A stretch of DNA of 64,000 nucleotides, taken from Nonomuraea africana. Lineage in GTDB: Bacteria; Actinomycetota; Actinomycetes; Streptosporangiales; Streptosporangiaceae. The notes under the pieces are model-generated. The model was not told where the DNA came from. It was given only the letters and a program-made list of their open reading frames with translations, and ran no database searches. Shown piece by piece: positions 17,441-26,937 of the stretch; position 1 is the stretch's first letter, and every line of letters begins with the position of its first letter. The stretch is taken from assembly GCF_014873535.1 (NCBI RefSeq), contig NZ_JADBEF010000001.1:2232001-2296000 (forward strand), written 5' to 3'. The translations under genes were made by a program, and so were the position numbers.

Positions 17441-18045
17441 TGACCCGCCTGGTCCTGGTCCGTCATGGAGAGTCGGTGTGGCACGCCGAGAACCGCTACG
17501 CGGGGATCAGCGACATCGCGCTGACCCCGCTGGGCGTACGGCAGGCCGCCAGGCTCGCCGAATGGGCCGCGGGCGCGGGGCTGTCGGCGGTGTGGGCCTC
17601 CACGCTGTCCCGCGCCAGGATCACCGCCGAGCCGTGCGCCAAGGCGGTCGGCGTCCCGCTGCGGATCGACGAGCGGCTGCGCGAGCTGGCCTTCGGCGAG
17701 GCCGAGGGCCTCACGGCCGCAGAGATGAGCGAGCGCTTTCCGCAGGCGCGCGCGGCCTTCACCGACGACCCCGTCACGCACCACCTGCCGGGCGGCGAGG
17801 ATCCCGCCAAGGCCGCCCAGCGCTTCACCGAGTGCCTGTACGACATCGCCGCCGAGCATCCGGACGGCCGCGTGCTGGTGGTCGCGCACACCACGATCAT
17901 CAGGCTCGCCCTGTGCGGGCTCATCGGGGTGCCGCTGCGGGAGTACCGGCGGCTGTTCCCCTTCCTGAGCAACGGGGCGCTGACCGAGATCGATGTCCGC
18001 GACGGCCGCACCGCCCTCCTTCAGTACAACGGAGCCCTCTCATGA
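17440..18045 (+). CDS. Histidine phosphatase superfamily protein
   Basis: A 201-residue phosphoglycerate-mutase-like phosphatase. The catalytic motif is LVLVRHGESVWHAEN; Arg/His of RHG are residues 8-9, so His9 is the phospho-acceptor. The acid region is LAFGEAEGLTAAEM and the second catalytic His is in VLVVAHTTIIRL. The start at ATG 17440 overlaps the kinase stop by one base. It probably dephosphorylates a sugar phosphate of the pathway. A phosphatase immediately behind two kinases is unusual and may drain a toxic intermediate. Confidence 0.85.
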   Translation: MTRLVLVRHGESVWHAENRYAGISDIALTPLGVRQAARLAEWAAGAGLSAVWASTLSRARITAEPCAKAVGVPLRIDERLRELAFGEAEGLTAAEMSERFPQARAAFTDDPVTHHLPGGEDPAKAAQRFTECLYDIAAEHPDGRVLVVAHTTIIRLALCGLIGVPLREYRRLFPFLSNGALTEIDVRDGRTALLQYNGALS

Positions 18046-19070
18046 CCACCCGTGTCCTCGCCGCAGGCGACCACTTCGTCCTCAACCGCCTGTTCGCCGA
18101 AGCGCTCCAGGGCGTCGGCGATCTGGAGCTGTCCGAGCTGACCCTGCCGTGGCCGGTCGAGCCGTTCGGCCCCGTCGCCGAGGTACGCGAGGCGTCGGGC
18201 ACCGAGGAGGATCTGATCGAGGCGCTGCGTGGGGTGGAGATCTGCGTCACCCAGATGGCGCCGCTCACCGAGCGGGTGCTCGCCGCCTCGCCCGGCCTGC
18301 GGCTGTTCTGCGTGGGCAGAGGCGGCCCCGTCAACGCCAACCTGGAGGCGGCCACCAGGCACGGCGTCGCCGTCTGCTACGCCCCTGGCCGCAACGCCAC
18401 CGCCACCGCCGAGCACACGATGGGCATGATCCTCGCGGCGATCCGGCGCGTCCCCGCCACCCACGGCGAGCTCGTCGCGGGCGTCTGGCGAGGCGACTAC
18501 TACACCTATGACAGCGTCGGCCCCGAGCTGGAGGGCGCCACGGTCGGCCTGGTCGGCTACGGCGCCATCGGCCGCAAGGTGGCCAGGATGCTGGGCGGGT
18601 TCGGCGCCAAGGTGCTCGTCTTCGACCCCTACGCGGAGGAGGACGGCCTGGCCGAGCGGGTGTCGTCGCTGGAGGAGCTGCTGTCGAGGTCGCTCGTGGT
18701 GTCGTTGCACGCGAGGGCCACCCCCGAGACCGCCGGCCTGATCGACGCCGACCGCCTGGCCGCGATGCCGAGGGGTTCGGTGCTGGTCAACTGCGCCCGC
18801 GGCAGCCTGGTCGACTACGAGGCGGTGTGCGACGCGCTGGAGTCGGGACGGCTGTTCGCCGCGGCGTTCGACGTCTTCCCCGAGGAGCCGCTGCCGAAGG
18901 ACTCGCGCCTGCGCACCGCGCCCAACGTGGTCATGACTCCGCACCTGGCGGGGGCCAGCAAGGAGACGGCGGGCAACGCGGCCCGCATCGTGGCCGCCGA
19001 GGTGGGCCGCTACCTGCGCGGAGAGCCGCTCGCGCACTGCGCCAACCCGGAGGTATTCCGGCTCCGTTAA
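18042..19070 (+). CDS. D-isomer-specific 2-hydroxyacid dehydrogenase (phosphoglycerate dehydrogenase-like)
   Basis: A 342-residue NAD-dependent dehydrogenase. It has the Rossmann motif GLVGYGAIGRKVA, catalytic Arg in VNCARGSLVDYEAV, Glu in DVFPEEPLP and His in MTPHLAGASKETA. ATG 18042 overlaps the phosphatase stop by four bases. The N-terminal substrate lobe differs from SerA and there is no ACT domain, so the substrate is more likely an aldonate or other 2-hydroxyacid produced by this operon than 3-phosphoglycerate. It is the last gene of the unit started at 11480. Confidence 0.88.
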   Translation: MTTRVLAAGDHFVLNRLFAEALQGVGDLELSELTLPWPVEPFGPVAEVREASGTEEDLIEALRGVEICVTQMAPLTERVLAASPGLRLFCVGRGGPVNANLEAATRHGVAVCYAPGRNATATAEHTMGMILAAIRRVPATHGELVAGVWRGDYYTYDSVGPELEGATVGLVGYGAIGRKVARMLGGFGAKVLVFDPYAEEDGLAERVSSLEELLSRSLVVSLHARATPETAGLIDADRLAAMPRGSVLVNCARGSLVDYEAVCDALESGRLFAAAFDVFPEEPLPKDSRLRTAPNVVMTPHLAGASKETAGNAARIVAAEVGRYLRGEPLAHCANPEVFRLR

Positions 19071-19174
19071 CGGGAGATTTCGCACCAGACATTTACTCTA
19101 GGCACGCACTTGCTTGTCATGTTAGATGGAGGAGCGGCAAACAATCTTGCACCGGGAGAGAGGACCTGGGCTCG

Positions 19175-20266
19175 ATGGCGCTGGTTCTTGACGGTGTTGG
19201 CGTGCGACAACGTGACGAGATCTGGCTCGCCGACATAAACCTCGAATTATCCAGCGGAATGACCGTGCTCATCGGCCCGCTGGGCGCGGGGAAGACCACG
19301 CTGATGCGCGTCGTGGCAGGTCTGCATCCGCCGACGACCGGCAGGGTCATTGTCAATGGAAACGACGTCGCCTCGATTTCGGTGCGAAAGCGCTCGGTGG
19401 CCTTCGTCTATCAGCAGTTCATCAACTACCCCTCACTGACGGTCCACGAGAACATCGCCTCCCCACTGCGTCTCGACGCCGCCTTCCCCAAGGATCAGGT
19501 CGACCGGCGGGTGCGCGAGGTCGCCGAGCTCATGGGCATCGGCGACCTGCTCGCGCGCCGGCCCGCCGAGCTGTCGGGCGGCCAGCAGCAGCGCACCGCC
19601 ATCGCCAGGGCGCTGGCCAGGCCGGTCGACGTGCTACTGCTCGACGAACCGCTCGCCAACCTCGACTACAAGCTCAGGGAACAGCTGCGCGGCGACCTGA
19701 AGAGCATGTTCAGGCACTCCGAGGGCGTGGTCCTGTACTCCACCTCCGATCCCGCCGAGGCGCTCGGCTTCGCCGCGCCGACGGTGGTCCTCGGCGAGGG
19801 GCGGATCCAGCACGTCGGCGAGGCGGCCGACATGTACGACCGGCCGCCGACGCTGGCCGTCGCCGCGACGCTCAGCGATCCGCCGCTGAACCTCCTGCCG
19901 GGGGTCGTGCGCGACGGCTGGATCGAGTGCATGGGCGCCTCGTTCCCCGCGCCGCGGGCGCACGCCTCGGCCCAGCGCGTCGTCCTCGGCGTCCGCCCGC
20001 ACCAGGTGAGCATCGAGCGGGCGGGCCCGGGCGCGCTCGCCTTCCCCGCGGAGATCCGGCTGGCCGAGGTGACGGGCAGCGCCACGTTCGTGCACCTGCT
20101 GCTGCGCGACGGCCCGCACCTGGTCGCCCAGCTGCCCGGCACCCGGCTGTTCACCCCGGGCGAGCGGGCGACCGTCCACGTCGACCCGGCCCACGTGCTG
20201 GTCTTCGACGAGGCGGGCGGAGAGTTGCTCGCCGGCTCGGCGGCGGAGGTCGATCTGCATGGCTGA
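19175..20266 (+). CDS. glpS: Glycerol-type ABC transporter ATP-binding protein GlpS-like
   Basis: A 363-residue ATPase with Walker A GPLGAGKTTL (Lys40), signature LSGGQQQRTAIARAL and Walker B VLLLDEPLANLD, then a C-terminal TOBE region. YQQFINYPSLTV followed by ENIASPLR is characteristic of the GlpS subunit of rhizobial glycerol importers; the switch His position is occupied by Ser (YSTSDPAEA), another feature I associate with this group. ATG 19175 has a purine-rich GGGAGAGAGGA upstream. The 104 bases before it are AT-richer and probably carry the promoter. Substrate could be glycerol or a related polyol. Confidence 0.85.
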   Translation: MALVLDGVGVRQRDEIWLADINLELSSGMTVLIGPLGAGKTTLMRVVAGLHPPTTGRVIVNGNDVASISVRKRSVAFVYQQFINYPSLTVHENIASPLRLDAAFPKDQVDRRVREVAELMGIGDLLARRPAELSGGQQQRTAIARALARPVDVLLLDEPLANLDYKLREQLRGDLKSMFRHSEGVVLYSTSDPAEALGFAAPTVVLGEGRIQHVGEAADMYDRPPTLAVAATLSDPPLNLLPGVVRDGWIECMGASFPAPRAHASAQRVVLGVRPHQVSIERAGPGALAFPAEIRLAEVTGSATFVHLLLRDGPHLVAQLPGTRLFTPGERATVHVDPAHVLVFDEAGGELLAGSAAEVDLHG

Positions 20267-21349
20267 CATCCGCCTCGAGGGCGTGGGGCACAGCTACGAC
20301 GGCGGCAGGACGTGGGCGCTCAAACCCATGACCTGGACGTGGCGCGACGCCAGGGCCTACGCCCTGCTCGGACCGAGCGGTTGCGGCAAGACCACCCTGC
20401 TGAACATCGTCTCCGGCCTGCTCTCCCCGACCGTGGGGCGGATCTGGTTCGGCGACCGTGACGTGACCGCGGTGCCGACGGCGGGCCGCAACATCGCGCA
20501 GGTCTTCCAGTTCCCCGTCCTGTACGAGCAGATGTCGGTCTACGACAACCTCGCCTTTCCCCTGCGCAACCGCGGATACCCCAAGGCGGAGGTCGACCGG
20601 CGGGTGCGCACGGTGTCGCGGCTGCTCGGACTCGACGACCACCTCCAGCGCAGGTCGCGCCGGCTGGATCCGGGCCGGCAGCAGATCGTCAGCCTGGGCA
20701 GGGGACTGGTCCGCTCCGAGGTCGCCGCGGTGCTGCTCGACGAGCCCCTCACGGTGATCGACCCCGCGCTGAAGTGGGCGCTGCGCAGCAAGCTGAAGGA
20801 GATCCACCGCGACACCGGCCACACGCTCATCTACGTCACCCATGACCAGACCGAGGCGCTGACCTTCGCCGACGAGGTGGTCGTGCTCAAGGACGGAGCG
20901 GTCGTCCAGTCCGGCACCCCCGCCGAGCTGTTCCTTTCGCCCGCCCACGAGTTCGTCGGCCACTTCATCGGCTCTCCCGGGATGAACGTCCTGCCGGCCG
21001 AGGTCGTCGACGGGACGGTCAGAGTCGGCGAGGCGGTGATCGGGCGGGCCGTGGGCGAGCTCCCGCCCGGCCCCGTGCGCGTCGGCGTCCGGCCGGAGTT
21101 CGTACGGATCAGCGCCGCGCAGGAGACGCCCGGCGTGCCGGCACGGGTGAAGGGGGTGGACCGCATGGGCGCCTACCACCTGGTCCGCGCCGAGGTGGCC
21201 GGCCACGACCTGGTCGCGAAGGTGGACCCGGGCTCGCCGCACGCGCCGGGCGCGGTCGAGTTCTTCCACTTCGCCGCCGACGGGGCGTTCCTGTTCAGGG
21301 ACGAGGTCAGATGCGGGTCCATAGCGCCTCTCGAAGGAGGGAAGGGAGC

Positions 21350-21353
<4 letters not shown>
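20259..21353 (+). CDS. glpT: Glycerol-type ABC transporter ATP-binding protein GlpT-like
   Basis: A 364-residue ATPase partner, overlapping glpS by eight bases. Walker A is GPSGCGKTTL, Walker B VLLDEPL and the switch is VTHDQTEAL. The ABC signature is degenerate: LDPGRQQ replaces LSGGQ. That matches the GlpT subunit of glpSTPQUV systems, in which one ATPase has lost the canonical signature; VIDPALKW is a further family mark. With GlpS retaining a normal signature but losing its switch His, the heterodimer should have one competent ATP site. The symbol refers to the ABC subunit, not the E. coli glycerol-3-phosphate antiporter. Confidence 0.85.
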
Positions 21354-23097
<1,744 letters not shown>

Positions 23098-23099
23098 CC

Positions 23100-23375
23100 G
23101 TGCTCGAGTGGATGGTGTGGACCCCGCCCACGGCCCTGGTGTTCGCCGGGCTGTTCCTGCTGTTGTGCGGGATGGCGGTGTGGGCCAGGATCTCGCCGCC
23201 CGTGGCACGCCGCGGGTTCCTGCGCATCGAGACCGACAGGGGCGACCGCCTGTACATCGGCCTGATCAGCGCGGCCGTCGTGCTGGCCGGGTGGATCGCG
23301 CTCACCGACCTGTCCATGTGGCTGGCGCTGGGCTGCGCGCTGCTGGTGGCGCTGGTCATCGGCATATGGGGATGA
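23100..23375 (+). CDS. glpU: Small membrane subunit GlpU-like (DUF2160)
   Basis: A 91-residue protein with about three hydrophobic segments. It opens WMVWTPPTALVFAGLFL and has the loop RRGFLRIETDRGDRLYIGL, which matches the DUF2160 small integral membrane protein found in glpSTPQUV operons. Its job in the transporter is unknown in that family. GTG 23100 is only three bases from the glpQ stop. Its presence is the best evidence that this is a glycerol-type system rather than a generic maltose-type importer. Confidence 0.82.
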   Translation: MLEWMVWTPPTALVFAGLFLLLCGMAVWARISPPVARRGFLRIETDRGDRLYIGLISAAVVLAGWIALTDLSMWLALGCALLVALVIGIWG

Positions 23376-23385
23376 AGGAGGGACG

Positions 23386-25146
23386 ATGTCGTCAACGCTC
23401 AAACGGGCAGGTGCCGTACTCATCCTGCTGGTGGCGGGTTGCAGCACAGGTGGAGGAGGCGGGAGCGGGAGCGACTTCAGGGAGGAGGACGGCAGGGCCG
23501 CGGCCCGTCGCTGGGTCAGCGAGGAGTTCACCCCCAGCACGCTCTCCCGCGACCAGCAGCTCGCCGAGATGGACTGGTTCATCAAGGCGGCCGCGCCGTA
23601 CCGCGGCATGGAGATCAACGTGGTCTCCGAGACGATCACCACCCATGAGTACGAGTCGCAGAAGCTCGCCAAGGCCTTCACCGAGATCACCGGGATCAGG
23701 CTCAAGCACGACCTGATCCAGGAGGGCGACGTCGTCGAGAAGCTCCAGACGCAGATCCAGGGCAACCAGAACATCTACGACGCCTACGTCAACGACTCCG
23801 ACCTCATCGGCACCCACTCGCGCGGCGACTACGTCTTCCCGCTGTCGGACTACATGGCGGGAGAGGGCAAGGCCGTCACCTCGCCCACGCTCGACCTGCA
23901 GGACTTCATCGGCATCAGCTTCACGACCGGCCCGGACAAGAAGCTCTACCAGCTGCCCGACCAGCAGTTCGCCAACCTCTACTGGTTCCGCTACGACTGG
24001 TTCACCGATGAGAAGATCAAGAAGCAGTTCAAGGACGCCTACGGCTACGACCTCGGCGTGCCCGTCAACTGGGCGGCCTACGAGGACATCGCCGACTTCT
24101 TCACCAACAAGGTGAACGGCGACGGCACGATCGACGGCAAGAAGGTCTACGGCCACATGGACTACGGCCGCAAGGACCCGTCGCTGGGCTGGCGCTTCAC
24201 CGACTCGTGGCTGTCCATGGCCGGCAACGGCGACCCCGGCATTCCCAACGGCCTGCCGGTCGACGACTGGGGCATCAGGGTGGAGAACTGCCGTCCCGTC
24301 GGCTCGTCGGTGACCCGCGGCGGCGACACCAACGGCCCCGCGGCCGTCTACGCGCTGAACAAGTACGTCGACTGGCTGAAGAAGTACGCGCCGAAGGAGG
24401 CGGCGGGCATGAACTTCAGCGAGTCGGGACCGGTGCCCGCCCAGGGCACCATCGCCCAGCAGATCTTCTGGTACACCGCCTTCACCGCCGACCTGGCCAA
24501 GGAGGGCCTGCCCGTCGTCAACGCGGACGGCACGCCGAAGTGGCGGATGGCGCCCAGCCCGCACGGCGCGTACTGGAAGGAGGGCAACAAGCTCGGCTAC
24601 CAGGACGCGGGCGCGTGGACCCTGCTGAAGAACACGCCCCAGGAGCGGCGGGCGGCCGCGTGGCTGTACGCCCAGTTCGTCACCTCCAAGACGGTCTCAC
24701 TGAAGAAGTCCATCACCGGCCTCACCTTCATCCGCGACTCCGACATCAGGAGCGACTACTTCACCGAGAACGCCGCCAAGTACGGCGGGCTGATCGAGTT
24801 CTACCGCTCGCCCGCGCGCAAGCAGTGGACCCCGACGGGCACCAACGTCCCCGACTACCCGAAGCTGGCCCAGCTGTGGTGGCAGAACGTCGCGACGGCG
24901 GTCACCGGCGAGACGACGGCACAGCAGTCCATGGACAACCTGGCCAAGCAGCAGGACGACATCCTGTCCAGGCTGGAGCGCCGCGGCTACGGTGGGGACT
25001 GCGCGCCGAAGCTGAACCAGGAGAGGGACGCCCAGTACTGGCTGGACCAGCCGGGCGCCCCCGCGCCGAAGCTCGCCGACGAGCGGGGCAAGCCGGAGAC
25101 GCTCGACTACGACAAGCTGCTCGCCCAGTGGAAGGGCACCGACTGA
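23386..25146 (+). CDS. glpV: Glycerol-type ABC transporter substrate-binding lipoprotein GlpV-like
   Basis: A 586-residue binding protein, larger than most family 1 sugar-binding proteins but right for GlpV. A very strong ribosome site (GAAGGAGGGACG) precedes ATG 23386. The lipobox is LLVAGC (Cys20), followed by a Gly/Ser linker. EMDWFIKAAAPYRGM, YDAYVNDSDLIGTHSRG and WTLLKNTPQERRAAAWLYAQ are family-like blocks. It would be anchored outside the membrane and deliver glycerol or a polyol to GlpPQ. It ends the operon; a convergent hairpin follows at 25225-25251. Confidence 0.87.
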   Translation: MSSTLKRAGAVLILLVAGCSTGGGGGSGSDFREEDGRAAARRWVSEEFTPSTLSRDQQLAEMDWFIKAAAPYRGMEINVVSETITTHEYESQKLAKAFTEITGIRLKHDLIQEGDVVEKLQTQIQGNQNIYDAYVNDSDLIGTHSRGDYVFPLSDYMAGEGKAVTSPTLDLQDFIGISFTTGPDKKLYQLPDQQFANLYWFRYDWFTDEKIKKQFKDAYGYDLGVPVNWAAYEDIADFFTNKVNGDGTIDGKKVYGHMDYGRKDPSLGWRFTDSWLSMAGNGDPGIPNGLPVDDWGIRVENCRPVGSSVTRGGDTNGPAAVYALNKYVDWLKKYAPKEAAGMNFSESGPVPAQGTIAQQIFWYTAFTADLAKEGLPVVNADGTPKWRMAPSPHGAYWKEGNKLGYQDAGAWTLLKNTPQERRAAAWLYAQFVTSKTVSLKKSITGLTFIRDSDIRSDYFTENAAKYGGLIEFYRSPARKQWTPTGTNVPDYPKLAQLWWQNVATAVTGETTAQQSMDNLAKQQDDILSRLERRGYGGDCAPKLNQERDAQYWLDQPGAPAPKLADERGKPETLDYDKLLAQWKGTD

Positions 25147-25224
25147 CGTCACCTGCCCCTTGGGCTACCTGCGGCTGAGGCCGGTCGGCCGGAGCCGCGC
25201 CACCTGCGGGGCACACCGCCGAGG

Positions 25225-25251
25225 CTCGCCGGGTTCCCCGAACCCGGCGAG
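25225..25251. terminator. Hairpin terminator between convergent genes
   Basis: CTCGCCGGGTTC (25225-25236) and GAACCCGGCGAG (25240-25251) form a perfect 12-bp stem with a three-base loop. It lies between the end of glpV (plus) and the end of the GH50-like gene (minus), so it can serve both strands. No U-tract follows. Confidence 0.7.
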
Positions 25252-25319
25252 GCCCTCGGCGAGCTCGTGACCAGGACCCATCGAGGGGGCTGACCACTCC
25301 ACGACCACGCGGGCAGCTC

Positions 25320-26894
25320 CTAGGCGTTCAGGTGGACCGCTTCGATGTTCCTGTTCGTCGCGCGCATGATGTCGGTCATCTCGTGGTAGGGCTGGTCCTG
25401 CTGGTTGGCCAGGCCCATGTTGAACGCCTCGGTGGCGCCGGGTTTGCGGGTCACCGCCTGGTCGTAGTAAACGAACCACGCGTAGCCCACGAACACCGGA
25501 CTCTTGGCCTGCGCCTCGACGAACGCCTTGAACTTCTCGCCCCTGTTGGCGATGCCGGTGGCGGTGATCGAGGGATTGTGCGAAGTGAGGCCGCGGTCGG
25601 GGTAGCAGAAGGAGAACTCGATGTTGATGATCGGCTTGTCGTAGCTCTCGTACTGCCGCAGGTAGTCGGCACTGTCGGAGTACCAGTCGAAGGAGATGGC
25701 GTCCAGGTGCTCGATCCCGCCGACGTTCCACTCCGGGCTCGTCCGCCATGTCGGCACCAACGAGGAGCCGAGGAACAGGTGGTGCGGGTCGTGACGCTTG
25801 ATCGCCTGGCGCACCTTGCGGAAATAGGTCGCGGAGGCCCGGGTGATGAACGCCCGCACGTCGCCGTCCGGCACCCTGCTGATGTCGATCACCTCGTCGG
25901 CCAGCGCGGGGAAGGAGCGGGCGCCGGTGCCGAGGATCTCGTTGACGCGGGCGAGATCCTCGCCGTAGGCCTGCTCGAGGTAGCGGACGAACGCCTTCTT
26001 GGCCGGCAGCTCCGCGCCCCGCCGCACGACCTGGGCCACGATCTCCCTGTTCCAGCCCCGCTCGTTCTCGAAGAAGTAGCCGATGAGCCACGAGTCGTCG
26101 CGCAACCGGCGCATGCCGAAGTCGCCGAAGGCGCGATCGAGCTTGGCGGAGAAGTCAGGGTCGAACGGGTCGATGCCCCAGCCCACCTTGATGACGTCGG
26201 TGGGCGTCGGCGCCCGCTCGATGTAGGGCATGACGACGGCCGGATCCCTGTGCCACTTGCCCTGGGCGTTGAACCCCCAGTCGATCATCCGGCGCCGGCT
26301 GATGTCGCGCCACCTGTCCTTGTAGTCGTCGCCGTACTTGCGCATCAGGTTCGCCTTCAGGAAGCTCACCGTGTGCAGTCCCTGCTCGACGACGGCGTAC
26401 GCGGCGGCGAACCGGTCACGGTCGGGCAGCTCCTCGAACACCTCGCGCGGACTGCCGTCGGCGTTGAGGTACAGGGTGCCGTAGCCCCACTCCTCCGCGG
26501 AGAAGGCGTCGACGCCCTTGAGGAAGAACAGGTGGCCGTCGGGTGTGACGAACCACCAGCGGCCCTCGACCTTCTCCAGGCGGAAGTATCCGGTCGCCTC
26601 GCGCCGCCCCAGTCGCCTAAGCCCGCCGTAGTCGTCATAGGTGGCGCTGTCGAAGGTGACGTCGGCCAGCCGCGCCGCCTCCTCGGTGTATTCGCGCCGG
26701 AGCTGCTCGTCCGAGGTGACCTTGCCGGGCCAGTCCTGGTGGAGGTACTGGCCGTAGCGGTCGACGAGCTTGGTGTCGGCCGCGCTCGCCGGTGCGGCCG
26801 TGGCCGCCATGGCCGCTCGACCTTCGGCGAGCACGCCGGCCGCGGCGAGGGCTGGTATGCCGAGGAGCAGGCGTCGTCGTGATATCGGGGACAT
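25320..26894 (-). CDS. Secreted GH50-like glycoside hydrolase (short form)
   Basis: A 524-residue protein with a twin-arginine-style signal (SRRRLLLGIPALAAAGVLA). Then VDRYGQYLHQDWPGKVTS, WWFVTPDGHLFFLKGVD and a TIM-barrel with LIGYFFENERGW and INIEFSF. The pattern is that of GH50 (beta-agarase-type, clan A) enzymes; Glu278 (after Asn) is the likely acid/base and Glu426 the likely nucleophile. It is the last gene of a three-gene minus operon with the linker protein and the GH2 enzyme. AAGGAG lies nine bases before ATG 26894. Substrate is unknown. The barrel is paralogous to the central part of the protein at 35720-38626. Confidence 0.85.
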   Translation of the reverse strand: MSPISRRRLLLGIPALAAAGVLAEGRAAMAATAAPASAADTKLVDRYGQYLHQDWPGKVTSDEQLRREYTEEAARLADVTFDSATYDDYGGLRRLGRREATGYFRLEKVEGRWWFVTPDGHLFFLKGVDAFSAEEWGYGTLYLNADGSPREVFEELPDRDRFAAAYAVVEQGLHTVSFLKANLMRKYGDDYKDRWRDISRRRMIDWGFNAQGKWHRDPAVVMPYIERAPTPTDVIKVGWGIDPFDPDFSAKLDRAFGDFGMRRLRDDSWLIGYFFENERGWNREIVAQVVRRGAELPAKKAFVRYLEQAYGEDLARVNEILGTGARSFPALADEVIDISRVPDGDVRAFITRASATYFRKVRQAIKRHDPHHLFLGSSLVPTWRTSPEWNVGGIEHLDAISFDWYSDSADYLRQYESYDKPIINIEFSFCYPDRGLTSHNPSITATGIANRGEKFKAFVEAQAKSPVFVGYAWFVYYDQAVTRKPGATEAFNMGLANQQDQPYHEMTDIMRATNRNIEAVHLNA

Positions 26895-26937
26895 GGGCGT
26901 GGACTCCTTCTTGTGGGAGGGGGAACGTGTCCGGGTG

